From the NCBI GenBank assembly GCA_911728435.2, contig OU452200.1, positions 34,673,715 through 34,737,714 on the forward strand: a DNA stretch of 64,000 bases. The letters run 5' to 3'. The stretch is from Apoderus coryli. Its lineage: Eukaryota; Arthropoda; Insecta; Coleoptera; Attelabidae. Positions 13,566 to 24,356 of the stretch are shown here, piece by piece (position 1 is the first letter of the stretch; each line of letters opens with the position of its first letter). Under the pieces are notes generated by a model. The model did not search any database. It was not told where the DNA came from and saw nothing but the letters and a program-made list of their open reading frames with translations. A program made the position numbers and the translations under genes.

Positions 13566-14330
13566 ATGAACAGCTTCCGACGATATGGCAAAAATCCTAT
13601 ATCCTGCCTTTCAAAAAAAACCGATTCTTCATCAGCTGATATGAATTATTTCCGCCCTATTTCACTAACATGCATAATCTGCAAGCTTCTAGAGAAAATG
13701 CTCAATGAACGTCTCCTGTGTTACTTGAATAGAAATGGCATCTTGAATGCTGCGTAACCTGGGTTTAAACCGAATCTCAGCATATGGATAATTTGCGTGT
13801 CTTACAGTAATTTATTAACACACCCTTTTCACTAAAAAATGGAACTATCGCAGTTTTCGTTGATCTTAAAAGCGCCTTTGACTCAGTAAGTTACGAGTCT
13901 ATACTCAATCCATTCAACCTCATATGATCAACTGAAGCGGCTGAACTGTAAGGTTTGTTCAAGACTTCCTGGAAAATAGGACTGCCAGACTCGTGACCAA
14001 TAACAAAGTGTCAAAACCAATACATTTAAGGATTCGTGTACCACAGGTCTCCGTCCTGAGCACGACACTATTTATCTTGGCACTAAATGATATTACTTCA
14101 AACATTCTCTTACCCGTCAAATGTGGCTTATACGCGGATGATCTAATTCTGTATATTTCAGGAAATAATACGATAACCACATGTAGTCTTCTTCAAAAAA
14201 ATGATGATTTAACGACTTGGTTGTCAGACACAGGTTTACACTTCGAGGTGTTCTTCTTGAAATTCCGCTTCTATCGGAGATTGGAAATCAACACCACTAC
14301 TCGGACCTTATCAATCGCCCACCTGAAGAG
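13566..14330 (+). pseudogene. LINE reverse transcriptase fragment retaining YADD
   Basis: This is a non-LTR reverse transcriptase palm domain. Motifs in order are DMNYFRPISLTCIICKLLEK (13,640-13,710), NGTIAVFVDLKSAFDSVSYE (about 13,840-13,895), VPQVSVLSTTLFILALNDI (about 14,040-14,095) and CGLYADDLILYISG (about 14,122-14,165). The last contains the catalytic YADD box. A frameshift or stop separates each block, and the canonical PQGS is PQVS here. Endonuclease and C-terminal domains are absent. The style (AVFVDLKSAFDSV) is closest to Jockey/I-type LINEs, but clade assignment is inference. The sequence after 14,200 is also open in another frame with no recognised motif. Confidence 0.85.
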
Positions 14331-14370
14331 TTCTACGGACGTGCAACCAAACCACTCCCTCAAGTTGCGC

Positions 14371-14655
14371 AGCTAAGAGATTCTTCTTCTGCCAATCGTT
14401 CTCTTTCTTTTTATTTTGTCTTCAATAATTAGCTTAAAGATATTATATCTATCTCCTTTCAGAACAAGTCCTAGATATTCTAATTTTCTCCTTTATATGG
14501 TTTCATTCATACGGTGTAGTACTTCCTTATTTGAAATTTTGTCAACCCATGGTATTCTCAGCATCCTCCTATAACACCACATTTCAAGTGCTTCTATATG
14601 TTCTTGAAGTTTTCTCATTTGAGTCTCCAAACCTCCATTCCATACAATAGAAACA
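14371..14655 (-). pseudogene. LINE C-terminal fragment, RTE-like style
   Basis: On the minus strand, reading from 14,655 down, the segments are LLYGMEVW, then IEALEMWCYRRMLRIPWVDK, SNKEVLHRMN, RRKLEYLGLVLKGDRY, and finally KRKRTIGRRRIS near 14,372. This is the well-known tail of an endonuclease/reverse-transcriptase LINE common in arthropods and other animals (the EMWCYRRMLRI and RRKLEYLGH blocks). One frameshift and one stop are visible. It ends abruptly against a plus-strand reverse transcriptase fragment at 14,656, in the opposite orientation, so two LINE relics are joined head to head here. Confidence 0.8.
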
Positions 14656-15597
14656 ATTTAAAAACAACAAAGCAGCTGTTTCTGATGGCATATTTCCTGA
14701 ACTTTTTAAAGAAGGAGGACCTGTGATATTGGAACATTTTCATGTTCTAATAGCCAAAATATGGAACACCGAAACCGGGCCTCCTGAAATGCACGATGCC
14801 TCAATTGTCACTATATTCAAGAAACGGGATAGATCCATCGCCGGAAAGCTTCTTGCAAGAATTTTGCCCAATCGTCTTCTCCCACTCTCGGAAGGGTGCC
14901 TGCCGGAAACAGAAAGTGGTTTTAGACCCAACAGGGGCACAGCCGACATGATATTTAGTGCCAGGCAAATACAGAAAAAGTCACGGGAACAAAATTGTCC
15001 TCTATACATGGATTTTCTAGACCTTGTTAAGGCGTTCGACTCCGTTAACCTTGAGGTTCTGTGGAGGATATTGAATCTCAACGGATGTCCCCAGAAATTC
15101 AACCGGATACTTCGACTCCTCCACGTTAATATGAAAGCAGCAGTTCTCAACAGTAGCGGACAGGGAGAGCCCTTTCCAATAACAACTGGCGTAAAGCATT
15201 GCACCAACCTTGTTTTAGATATTTGTGGGAATAGTCACTTGTTAAGGATGAACTGCCGGGGGGAATAGAGATCGTCTACAGATTTGATGGCGGCGGACTC
15301 TTCAACCTTCGTAGACTGCAAGCTGGGACGAAGATCGTATCCACATCAGTCATTGAGGAGGACAATGTTGTCCTAGCTGATACATAAGGGGATCTTCAGT
15401 ATATATACTAAATGCATCTAACATTGCATAGAGGAGTATTGAATTATATTATTATTGAACTGAACATAAAGAAAACACAGATTCTCTACCAGCCTGCACC
15501 AAACAACGGAGACAGACTTCAGAACATCGAGAGTTTCTCTTACCTCGGCATCGATGGGGCAGCGCACCTACAAAAACCGGTCAATGGTGGTGATTGA
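14656..15597 (+). pseudogene. RTE-like LINE reverse transcriptase, internally deleted
   Basis: The fragment begins AAVSDGIFPELFKEGG and continues DASIVTIFKKRDRS, AGKLLARILPNRLLPLSE, SGFRPNRGTADMIFSARQIQ and PLYMDFLDLVKAFDSVN, with NGCPQKFNRILRLLH after it. These are palm motifs of an RTE-like LINE. Three defects stand out. The block normally between KKRDRS and AGKLLARIL (a NYRGISLLS segment) is missing. After VKH the frame breaks. Past DGGGLFNLRRLQAGTK (about 15,310) the LQYADD catalytic box is lost, and a later fragment, LNIKKTQILYQPAPN, follows near 15,460. A related 300-bp fragment lies at 53,987-54,285. No poly-A or simple-repeat tail is visible at its end. Confidence 0.85.
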
Positions 15598-15689
15598 GTG
15601 TGTCAATTTTGTGACAGGATTTGCGGCTCGAGTATCGGTTTATTTCATATACAAATATTTTTAACAAATTTGGAATATATGTTTTAGTC

Positions 15690-16010
15690 ATCTCTACACA
15701 GACATGTCATAATGGCCTTCACTGACTTGTTAATGAATTTATAGCTTGTACGGAAAGAACTTACGCCAATTAACTTAGCTACTTTTGGAATTGAAGTGTT
15801 CGGAATCGGAAGCAAAATTACCAACAACTTCGATATGCGTTGCGGCGTCCAGAATGCTTGGTTGATGAGTTTTTATATTACACACCGAACCAGTCATCTC
15901 AAATTGTCTTACCACTACTGGCTTGATTTTTACCAGGGAGTCTATCGTTGAAAACTGTTGCTGTCGTACGAGCACCACTATTTTCACATTCGTAAATGTA
16001 GATTATCTCG
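15690..16010 (-). pseudogene. Probable IS630-type transposase N-terminus
   Basis: Minus-strand reading gives VVRQFEMTGSVCNIKTHQPS, then DAATHIEVVGNF and, after a stop, WRKFFPYKL. The pattern (VRQFEETGSV, basic linker, THIEAV, KLFPYKI) matches the two HTH motifs of a mariner/IS630 transposase, but most diagnostic residues have changed. No catalytic domain follows. I call it a decayed N-terminal fragment; chance resemblance cannot be excluded. Confidence 0.45.
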
Positions 16011-16581
16011 CTGTTCTCTCTGCCAACGTATAAACCATTTTTGACGATTTTAAGCTGCTCTTAATGATGTTCCACAAGACAGGGACTGACATTTGAAATT
16101 ATAAAATTGGGATGGCTGGAGGTGGATAGGTGGAACACAAAATGTAACCGACAATGGTTTTGAAGTTCCCTCCAAAAACAAATTTTTGTCGAATATCGTA
16201 TCGACTTCAGATGACAATAATTTATTCCGAGCGCCAAGTTCTAAAATGGAAGCACTGTATGTGGTTCAAATCGAAATATTATTTGTTTATAAAAAGTTAG
16301 AATATTTTTATTCGAGTCTATATTTCAAACATACATAAACAAGTTGTCATGTTATTTATTAGTATTTCATTAACAGCTCTGCTTGCATTCTGTTATATAT
16401 TATTTATTGCTTGCTTTTTTTTATTCGGCGATTTTCTCCCTATGTTTTTGTTATTATACACACTTTAGTGTTTTGTGTATTTAATCGTTTAAACCAAAAC
16501 CTTGTTTTTGTGGTAACAAAGCAATCGCGCATAAATTATATCACTTGATATACCCGTAATGGTTAAATTTTAGAGATTATA
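16011..16581. other. No gene seen
   Basis: AT-rich sequence with no identified coding or paired-repeat structure. Confidence 0.4.
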
Positions 16582-16766
16582 CAAGTTGTCCTATGGTGAT
16601 GACTCATTAGAATATTTCACAGACTACCATGAATTGACTTTAGAAAATTTCGGCATCTGTTATTTCTAATATGGCGTACCCAAATAACATAATAGCAACC
16701 ACAAAACACTTCCGGTTACACGGGAAGTTCATGGCGACTTTGTTATTTTAAATAGAACTCCCTATA

Positions 16767-17727
16767 CAGGTTGTCCTTTTTAAGTGATACCACTATTGCT
16801 ATCTCAGAAACCTTACGAGATACGAGCTCAGTAAAATTAGAGAAAAGTTGCGCTTTTGTCAAATTTTTCCAAGTTTCTGAGATTTGTGAAAAACGCCGAA
16901 TTAGATTTTGTCAAATAGTTCCAAAAAATATCAGTCAGACATGTCTGTCGACGCTTTGATATGAAAATAACTATCATCAAAATTTTTCCTTAGTACCGAC
17001 CTGACTTATTTCTTTGTTCATTTAAATCACTGTATTTCTTACTGAATATGTCTGTTATGTACCTCTCTTTGGTACCAACATAAAGTAATAAAAAATTGTT
17101 AAAACTACAACTATTTTAAAAAATAATTTATCTAATATTAATACATCTAAAAACTATTAAAGCAAAATACTTAAATGTAAAAAATGCCAGAAAAAAGCCT
17201 CTTAAAATATTGAAAATATTTCCAGTTTATTCTTCAACACATTTTCAGGTCCGTACTTGAAAAAAAAAATATGATGGTAGTTATTTTCATAACAAAACGT
17301 TGACAGACATACCTACTGATATTTTAGTTTAAAGTTATTTTAGTTTAAAGTTAAAGTAAACGCTTTAGGAAAAGAAAATGAAAGATCCCGGTCTGTATTT
17401 AAAAAAACAAAGTTGATGGTAGTTGCCGAAAGACCAAACGTCGGAGGTTAAATTTAAAGTCAGCATCTTGTAGAGAATATTAACCTTAACAACTTTCTAA
17501 TTTAAACCGTATCCTGGAAATAAATAGTTATGGAATTATTCGACAAAATCTAAATCGGCGTTTATCACAAATCCCCTGTATCTCAGAAACTAAGAAGAAT
17601 TTGATAATATGGTAAACGGACCCTGAATAGGGATCAAAAACCGCTAGTTTTCTCTAATTTAATTGACCTCATACCTCTTAAGGTTTCTTTGATAGCAATA
17701 GTGGTATCACTTAAAACGGACACATTG
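16767..17727. mobile_element. Foldback MITE inserted in the left arm
   Basis: TA at 16,765-16,766 and 17,728-17,729 flank it. Left end CAGGTTGTCCTTTTTAAGTG and right end (inverse) CAATGTGTCCGTTTTAAGTG continue into a shared AAGTGATACCACTATTGCTA block. The match extends about 200 bp inward with small indels, including a TAGATTTTGTC block on both sides. No coding sequence. The flanking host arm is continuous when this element is removed, which supports the boundaries. Confidence 0.85.
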
Positions 17728-18332
17728 TATATTATTGCATTTCTTGATTCTACGTGAGATTCTAGACAAGTTTCATGACTATGTCCTATGCCTAAGTTCA
17801 ACCATTTTTGATATATATCAAGATTTATGTCAAAATTGACGCATTTTTTTCTTATAAGAAAGTGTTTGTTATTCATTTTGGACGCGTTCTCTTATAAATT
17901 AAGGTCTTCTTTTCCCCATCCCATAAGATATTTTTAGAGTTACAGGGTGGTCAAAAAAGTATACTGAAAACGATGTTATAAAAACAGTTGAAAGTCAATT
18001 TTTTCAAATGGAACAGGTATATTTTTATAATTTTATCTTACTTATCATTAAAAATGAGGGCAATTTTGTAATAGGTTGTCGATTCCGAAAATGCATAGTT
18101 TTCGAAATATCGGCAATGTAACATTTTTCTGTAGCACCGTTGACTATGCTTGAATAGTATTTTGCGTAATTAATTAAAACAATAAAGAAAATAAAAATAT
18201 ATAAAAAAAACTACATAAATCGATAATATACCTACCATAAAATAAAAATAATAATAATAATTCTTTGGTCACAAAAGAGGTTCAATGTACAAAAATGTTT
18301 AGATTTCTTAGAATAGATTATTTTACAAAAAT

Positions 18333-18960
18333 ATTATTATTATTATTAGTTCAGACAGTAAGCGGTGAAACCGATGAGACTGTCGCCCGATTTGTAAAAG
18401 ATAAAACTCGGCTCAGTGTATAAAAAACACGACGATTTACTATAACGAGTAGTGCACCATGCAGCTGCCCCGATCTTTAAGCTTAACGTCCAGGCTTTTT
18501 CTTAGAACTAGTCACTGTTGGCGCTGATACAACCTCCTCCGACATATCATTCCACGCATGTACCACTCTATTTGATAGAAAGTTTCTTCGAGCGAGCTTG
18601 GCGCATCTTTCTTTGCACAATTTCTTGCTGTTACCACGTAGGCTCGGATTTCTATTAAGATGAAAGAGATCCAAGTTTATTGTGTAATGTCCGCGAAGAA
18701 CCTTATACGTCTGTATCAAGTCGCCACGACGACGCCTTTCTTGAAGCGTTGTTAAGTTCAAAGCTCTTAGCCGATCTTCATATGGCAGGTGGCACAGCGC
18801 TTGTGGCAGCTTGGTAAATCTTCTCTGAACTGTCTCCAAAGCCTCAATATCCTTAACAAAATAAGGAGACCATACACTATGGGCTTATTCCAGGCTCGGC
18901 CTGACAAACGACTTGTACAGCTTCAGAACCATGTCAAATATGCAATCGAACAATATAAAG
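18333..18960 (-). pseudogene. CR1-like LINE 3' end
   Basis: Minus-strand coding from about 18,940 reads LKLYKSFVRPSLE, stop, AHSVWSPYFVKDIEALETVQ, RRFTKLPQALCHLPYEDRL, RALNLTTLQERRRRGDLIQT and RNFLSNRVVHAWNDMSEEVV, ending at 18,483. This is the conserved C-terminus of CR1/L2-type non-LTR elements, after the reverse transcriptase. A 3' UTR of about 130 bp follows and ends in a (TAA)n tail at 18,333-18,349, read on the minus strand. Only one stop breaks the frame, so this is a fairly young 5'-truncated copy. It lies inside the TIR element at 17,943-21,076. Confidence 0.88.
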
Positions 18961-19020
18961 AAAATAATAAAATAAATAAAACGTAGATTCTAAGTATGCA
19001 GCCTGTATAATTTTAAAAGA

Positions 19021-19612
19021 GAAAGCCAAATATTTTCACGAAAAACTGTACGACAGAAATTCTACTTTTTCTGCGAGCTCAGGGTGGTTGCAAAAGTTCA
19101 ACAAAAGATTTGGCATACGCTTCCTATCAATAACTGGTGAAAAACTATTTTCTTGACCCGAGGTGATTTAACCATTTTTACGGAAACTTGAAGAAACAAT
19201 CAAGGATTTAAACTTAGACCATAACCAAGTGTACAACGGCGATGAAACAGATCGTGAAGACGAATTACCCTTGGAAACTCTTCACCAAGAATTGCATTGT
19301 GAATTTATTAGATGAAATTGATCCACGGCAAACTTCGAACGTGCGGATATCGAAGAATGGAATAAAGATAACTTCGTTGAACATGACGCCAATCTTATTG
19401 CCATTTCTAATGATTCAGAAACCGAACAGGTTTAAGATCCAGAGGTTTCTCAGGATATGGATAGAATCACGCAGAGGCAGTTCGTATATTTATATTTAAC
19501 AGAGGATATATAGTTTCTACACAAACTACGTGAATGTGCAATTATTCTTTCAAACAAACAACGTACCCGTCAAACCAAATTAGATAAGTTTTTTCTAAAA
19601 ACAACAGACTAA
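19021..19612 (+). pseudogene. pogo/Tigger-like transposase, internally deleted, with PIP-like tail
   Basis: The N-terminal part reads EKAKYFHEKLYDRNSTFSAS, then SGWLQKFNKRFGIRFLSI, the CENP-B-type DNA-binding HTH of pogo/Tigger proteins. It continues with LEETIKDLNLDHNQVYNGDE, whose GDE marks the first catalytic Asp. After TDREDELPLETLHQE the catalytic core is deleted, and only C-terminal pieces remain (ADIEEWNKDNFVEHDANL, FLHKLRECAIILSNK). The protein ends RQTKLDKFFLKTTD before TAA at 19,610-19,612. QTKLDKFF fits the QxxLxxFF PCNA-interaction box; a PCNA-binding motif is known at the C-terminus of Drosophila pogo transposase. Several stops make this copy dead. Confidence 0.82.
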
Positions 19613-20140
19613 ATATAAATTTACTGTATTACATGTTTGTGTTTGATTTTCCAACAAAATATACCTATGTATACTAGATAGAATGTTCAAAGTACATACA
19701 TATACGTTTTAAGTTAGTTTATGATGCGATTAACTTTATTCAGTAACACGAACTCCTCGAAAACATGAACACATTCATCCCTAATTAGTTCACGTTATCG
19801 AGACTCTACTGTATGTAACTTTAATAATTTAATTTTAAAACAATTTCTTTTCACAAAATGGTGAGTTTCATGTACATCAATTAGTTCTTTAAACAATCTA
19901 ATCATGTTAAAAACATTGTCCAGCCTATTATAGATGTTTGAATTTTCCATGAACCACTAAAAAGATCTGAAGATATGTAAATTCTATGTGCCACTGAAGA
20001 TGGAATAGAATATTCCAAAACATGTCTGGCTATGCTCGTCCTTGATTTGAACATAACGTATTTTGTGTTTCATGTCCAAATTAGTATTTTTTATTGTTAG
20101 TTGGTTGTTGTTCCGCCTAAATGTTAGTTTGTAATAGTTG
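19613..20140. other. Non-coding interior of TIR element
   Basis: Nothing recognisable between the pogo-like relic and the right terminal arm. Confidence 0.4.
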
Positions 20141-20248
20141 AAAATTACTTGCATTTCTAATGATGAGTAAGATAAAATTATAAAAATATATCTGTTTCAT
20201 TTGAAAAAATTGACATTCAACTGTTTCTCTAACATCGTACTCAATATA

Positions 20249-21056
20249 AATTAAATTTGAAGAACATATGAAGCAATTGGGCAAGAGGGTTTCATCTGGC
20301 TGCTATGCTTTAAGGGTTGTGTCATGGGCGATGGGATTGAGGGTTTCTAGAAATGTATATTTTTCTTTAGTGGAGGCTCATCTGCGATATGGCATAGCTT
20401 TCTGGGGTACCTGTAGCCAGACTCTTTTAAAAAGTATTTTCGTACTGCAAAAGCGGGCTGTGCGTTACTTGTCCGGAGTTGATGCTAGTGTTAGCTGTAG
20501 ACAGTTATTTATAAAGAATACTGACGCTTCCATCGCTTTTTATCTTAGAGACTGTTTGCCTTATTCACAAAAATTTAAGAAATTTCACAGGCTTAGCTCC
20601 TCCTGGACATACTTATCCCACGAGATTGGTTCAAAGGGTGCACTGGCCTATACCGAGATCTGCTTTGTTGAAAAAATCACTTATTTATGAGAGTCGAAAA
20701 ATGTATAATCATTTACGACCACAATTGACAGCGATGGAAAATTATAAAAAATTTAGAGGAGGAGTCAAGCGAGTTCTTTTAGACAAGGCTTTCTATTCCC
20801 TTTAGGATTATTTTACAGACACCTGGTAAAATTATTGTCTCATCTGTTTTATTTGTTTTATGTTTTTTTTGGTTCTTAATATAATGTATATATGTATATT
20901 TTTTAATGTTTGTAATTTTTATTTTTATTGGTTCTTTGTAGAATGTTAGATACTGTTATTGAAATTTGTTTTTATTTATATAAGTATTATGAATTGACTT
21001 TGTCTATAAGATTGTACAATTTTCTTAATGACAATAAAGTTATTATTATTATTATT
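20249..21056 (+). pseudogene. 5'-truncated LINE with (ATT)n tail
   Basis: Coding begins mid-protein with KFEEHMKQLGKRVSSGCYAL, then YFSLVEAHLRYGIAFWGTCS and SIFVLQKRAVRYLSGVDASV, the post-RT region of a Jockey-like LINE. A one-base frameshift near 20,515 shifts the rest into the next frame: LTLPSLFILETVCLIHK, then YESRKMYNHLRPQL and FRGGVKRVLLDKAFYSL, stopping at about 20,805. A 250-bp 3' UTR ends with AATAAAG and an ATT simple repeat at about 21,038-21,056. Flanks are the two halves of the TIR arm, with TATA at both junctions as a possible target duplication. It inserted after the surrounding element was in place. Confidence 0.9.
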
Positions 21057-21849
21057 ATACTTTTTTGAACACACTGTATGAATAAATTTGAAATACCTAT
21101 GGCATCGGAAAATGGAGACCTAACTTTATAAGACAACGCGTGCAAAATGTGATTATTATTTAGCGCTAAAATGTCAATTTTGACAGAAATGTTGATATAG
21201 GTACATCAACAAAGGCAGATATAGGACATGGTACACGAAACATGTCTAGAATCTTACGTAGAATCCAAAAACGTAATAATATATAGGGTATTCTATTTAA
21301 AATAACAAAGTTACCATCAACTTTCGGTAAAACCGGAAGATTTATGCGGTTGCTATTATGTTATTAATTAGGCCATATTATACCGAAATTTTTTAAATTC
21401 AATTCAAGGTAGTCACTGAGAGTGAGGGTTGTGAAGCAGTACAAAGATTTTAATAAAAAAATTTGTTGAATACCAATTAATGAGAGTACCTATTTATACT
21501 TCAATATTAATTGGTTAAAAAGTTAGTGAGTGACTAGCCGCCCCTGGTCGTCACCATAGGACACCCGGTATACCTCGGTATCATTTCGATCAATCATAAA
21601 TATTTTTTGGTTAACCAAATAATTCGCAATAACTGCTTATCTGAAAATGAATATGCTAAAGCTTCTACCTATTGTATCCTACTGGTATTAACGTTAACAG
21701 TATTATCAACTATCAGGTCTTTCTTTTTTTGTTTGTTCTTGAACCATTTTTCTTTTAATTTTTGTATTTGGGCTTAAGGTTCTCGAAAATTTGATTTTTT
21801 TTTTAATTTTAGCGAAGTTTACATTTCGCTTGTCAAATTTCATTGATTT

Positions 21850-21900
21850 TTTCTTTTTACAACGATTCGATTATGGTTTTTTGTCGTCCTCAGGTGTTAT
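21850..21900 (-). ncRNA. Hammerhead-like motif, degenerate
   Basis: On the minus strand CTGAGGA (21,887-21,893) is a full match to the hammerhead CUGANGA core. It is followed by an imperfect stem-loop and GAAT in place of GAAA. It mirrors the motif at 22,369-22,400 in the opposite arm. Cleavage activity is doubtful. Confidence 0.4.
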
Positions 21901-22354
21901 TCTAGAAAAATACAAACATTACGTACCTATTTACATAATTTCAAATATCGTAAAAACATTATATACCCATTTGGTTTTGTTTCTTGTTAAATAAATTGAA
22001 CAGGTTTGTTAATAAAATTCGAAATATAAAATAACATTTTAAAAATTGCATTGTACTCGTATAAACTCAAATATAAAAACCCTAAATAGTGCAGCAGATA
22101 TTTCAAAAGATTTATTTATCAACGTATATTGGCAAAATATTAAACTGTATATGATTGTATAAATGTGATGTTTTGTGAAATTGATTATTTTTTTTGAAAA
22201 AAAAAAAAAAAATATTTTAGTTTATACAATGCAATTTTTAATATTGTTTTATATTTTGAATTTTAATAACAAAACTGTTCAATTAAATTTAATATCAAGA
22301 AAAAAAGCGAAATTGGTATATAATGTTTTTAGTATATTTGAAATGTTTGTATTT

Positions 22355-22405
22355 TTCTAGAATAACACCTGAAAAAGGCGAAAAACTATCGTCGAAACGC
22401 TGTAA
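22355..22405 (+). ncRNA. Hammerhead-like motif, degenerate
   Basis: CTGAAAA (22,369-22,375; G8 changed) is followed by one extra base and a five-pair stem GGCGA/TCGTC with one wobble. GAAACGC follows at 22,394-22,400. Arrangement and context match the Penelope-linked motif at 30,121. Confidence 0.45.
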
Positions 22406-22485
22406 AAATAAAAAAATAATAATGTTAGAAAAGCGAACTTCGCTAAAAATAAAACGAGAACCTTAAACCCAAAGAACAAAAAATA

Positions 22486-23289
22486 CAAAAAAAAAAAGCA
22501 TTATCACGGGTGCCAAATTTTCAAACTGATCCGTTATTTAGTTGTCAAAAAACGCCTAATACGCTATCCACCATGGAACACTCTGCATAACTGTAATGCT
22601 TTATTTTTCATTTTTAAACTTTCACATTTTCTTTGATGAATTTTTTTTAATAATTGTTTTCATATTTTACCATAGAAAAGGCAATAAATTAACCGAAACG
22701 TCGCAAAGAATCTAAACCTTAGTGGATTCATAATTATATTCCCTATTATAACCCAACCAATTATTTAAAGAATATACACTCATTGTGAAACAATAATTTA
22801 CCCTGTATACATTCTACAGGTAGGTAGTGAAAATTTTATCTTTGCGTAGAAAAATATGCGAAATTTACCTGTAGATACCCGCGATATACTAACATTTTTA
22901 TATCATCCAACTTCACAGTTACTATACGCAATAACTTGGTTTGAACAAATGTACCACCACGTCTACAAACCATATGAAAGTGAAATTAAGTAAGAGGAGA
23001 ATTGCCAACTTAAATGTTTTATGAAGATTTACCATGCACTGTGTGCGTACTCAGGAGTTCGCAAGTTCACTGGAAACTCCAGTGGTGTATCAATATATTT
23101 TTCTAAATGTTGATAAATATAGTACTTAAAATTATTTATTAACTCACGTAATTAAAAACAACTGATTTTTGATTAGCCGTGTAGTAATAATTGTTAGTGT
23201 GATCAAATTGTGAGTAATATGTTGTATGATTCATAATGAGTCGATAATTCTATTATATTCTCAAATTTCACGGTTTTCAAAAAACCTCT
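22486..23289. other. No gene; one weak hammerhead-like trace
   Basis: At 22,672-22,705 a GG...CC stem followed by GAAACGTCGC resembles the 3' half of the hammerhead-like motifs, but the expected CTGANGA is TAGAAAA. A TACCCTGTATAC end motif at 22,800 has no identified partner. Confidence 0.4.
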
Positions 23290-23520
23290 TGGCCACCGCG
23301 GTCCCCGGATCTCAATTCTCTTGATTTATTTCTTTAGGGCTACATGAAAGAGCGTGTCTAAGCACGAGAATGTAATAATGAACAAGAATTGCGGAAAAGA
23401 ATTCATGGTGTGATGCAAGAAATACGAAATAATCTAACAGCATTGGGAAATCCTCAAAGAAAGTTTATTCGACGCGGCAGCTGGAGACAACTCGAACATT
23501 TATTGTATAATTTGTCTTAA
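23290..23520 (+). pseudogene. IS630/mariner transposase C-terminus
   Basis: The fragment starts WPPRSPDLNSLDLFL, the block carrying the last catalytic Asp (SLD). It continues, after an in-frame stop where G is preceded by W in intact relatives, with GYMKERV, another stop, then ARECNNEQELRKRIHGVMQE and SWRQLEHLLYNLS to TAA at 23,518-23,520. The upstream HTH and first two catalytic blocks are missing, and no inverted repeats were found around it. The usual protein is about 340 residues; only the last ~75 remain. Confidence 0.82.
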
Positions 23521-24356
23521 ATTGTATTATGTAGTTTTCTTCTTTAACTTAAATTATATATTTGAGGTTAGAGGTAAAAAATATTATTGACCAAAAATAC
23601 AAATTGTATTAAGTTATTAGTAACTAGAGGTTTTCCATCAATGTCTTATTTTAATTAGCAAAACATGTAGTAGTTTTTACCAAAAGGGGTACATTGACTT
23701 CAGTTACAAGCATTTCTGAAGTATTGCAACTTTGTAAAGAACAGAAGTTTAAAAAAGAGTTTAAACTCCTAAATATTGAATATGGAGACCAGAAATCCTG
23801 CTACTAAAAAATCATTAAAAATATCCTAGGGTATTCTGCAATATTCTTTTATTTGTCTAACCAAAAATCAAGTTTTTTTTGTTCAAATCACAAAAACAAA
23901 ACATTATTTAACAAAATATCGCACCCTAAGTTATATGCAATTTTTTTTTCACAAATCACCTTCTCTATCACCTCCATTAGTTTGGATTCTGACTTATGTA
24001 TCGTGTATCTCAATGTTGAATTACAGAACTGACAACGTCTAGTGGCCGCAGTATACAAAAACTTTATCCACGTTCCAATGATTGCATACAACGAGTCATC
24101 TTTGGGAATAGAATCCAACAAATTCAGGATGTGTTTCGGAGCAAAACTTCACCTAAAATAATTTAGCACAATTTTAGACATGACGATTCGTTTTCCATCG
24201 GCGGAAAGGGTAGTCGATCGACTTCAGTATGTAGAGGTGTTTTCGACGTTCAACAAATAGTTATTAGTAAACATTGCCAAGCGTGTCATTGTCCTGTCAT
24301 AGTCGTGTGTTCCACGAAAAAAATAGAATAAGCACAATATAAGGTCGAGCCCTTCA
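23521..24356. other. No recognised gene
   Basis: A minus-strand frame (23,888-24,121) reads segments such as GTWIKFLYTAATRRCQFC and ESKLMEVIEKVICEKKIA. It looks somewhat protein-like, with a CxxC, but I do not recognise it. The rest is AT-rich. Confidence 0.3.

Larger units (their letters stand above)
17943..21076. mobile_element. TIR transposon with pogo-like relic, LINE-disrupted
   Basis: Left end CAGGGTGGTCAAAAAAGTAT follows TA (17,941-17,942). The inverse lies at the right end, TACTTTTTTGAACACACTG, before TA (21,077-21,078). The arms share about 130 bp (17,943-18,080 versus 20,150-20,248 plus 21,057-21,076), the right one split by a LINE. Inside is a pogo/Tigger-like transposase relic (19,021-19,612), which may be its own transposase, and a minus-strand LINE fragment. 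An alternative is that this is simply the central part of the palindrome around it. Confidence 0.75.
16582..21568. mobile_element. Large palindromic transposon (host of nested insertions)
   Basis: Left end CAAGTTGTCCTATGGTGATG follows TA (16,580-16,581). The right end mirrors it (GTCACCATAGGACACCCGG) before TA (21,569-21,570). Arms match through blocks at 16,640-16,765 versus 21,287-21,390 and 17,728-17,940 versus 21,078-21,290. The left arm is interrupted by another element (16,767-17,727). The centre is occupied by a third (17,943-21,076). Without insertions it would be a long-armed MITE. Related single arms occur near 25,600-25,760 and 33,466-33,690. Confidence 0.8.
21757..22485. repeat. 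Inverted pair of Penelope-LTR-like arms
   Basis: Left arm (about 21,757-22,075) and right arm (about 22,205-22,485) are inverse copies. Anchors are the outer CGAGAACCTTAA, the AATAACACCTGA block, and the inner TTGTTAATAAAATTC with its mate GAATTTTAATAACAA. Each arm holds a hammerhead-like motif facing outward. Inverted terminal repeats carrying hammerhead ribozymes are known in Penelope-like elements; no coding region lies between these arms. A solo inverted pair is the simplest reading. Confidence 0.6.
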
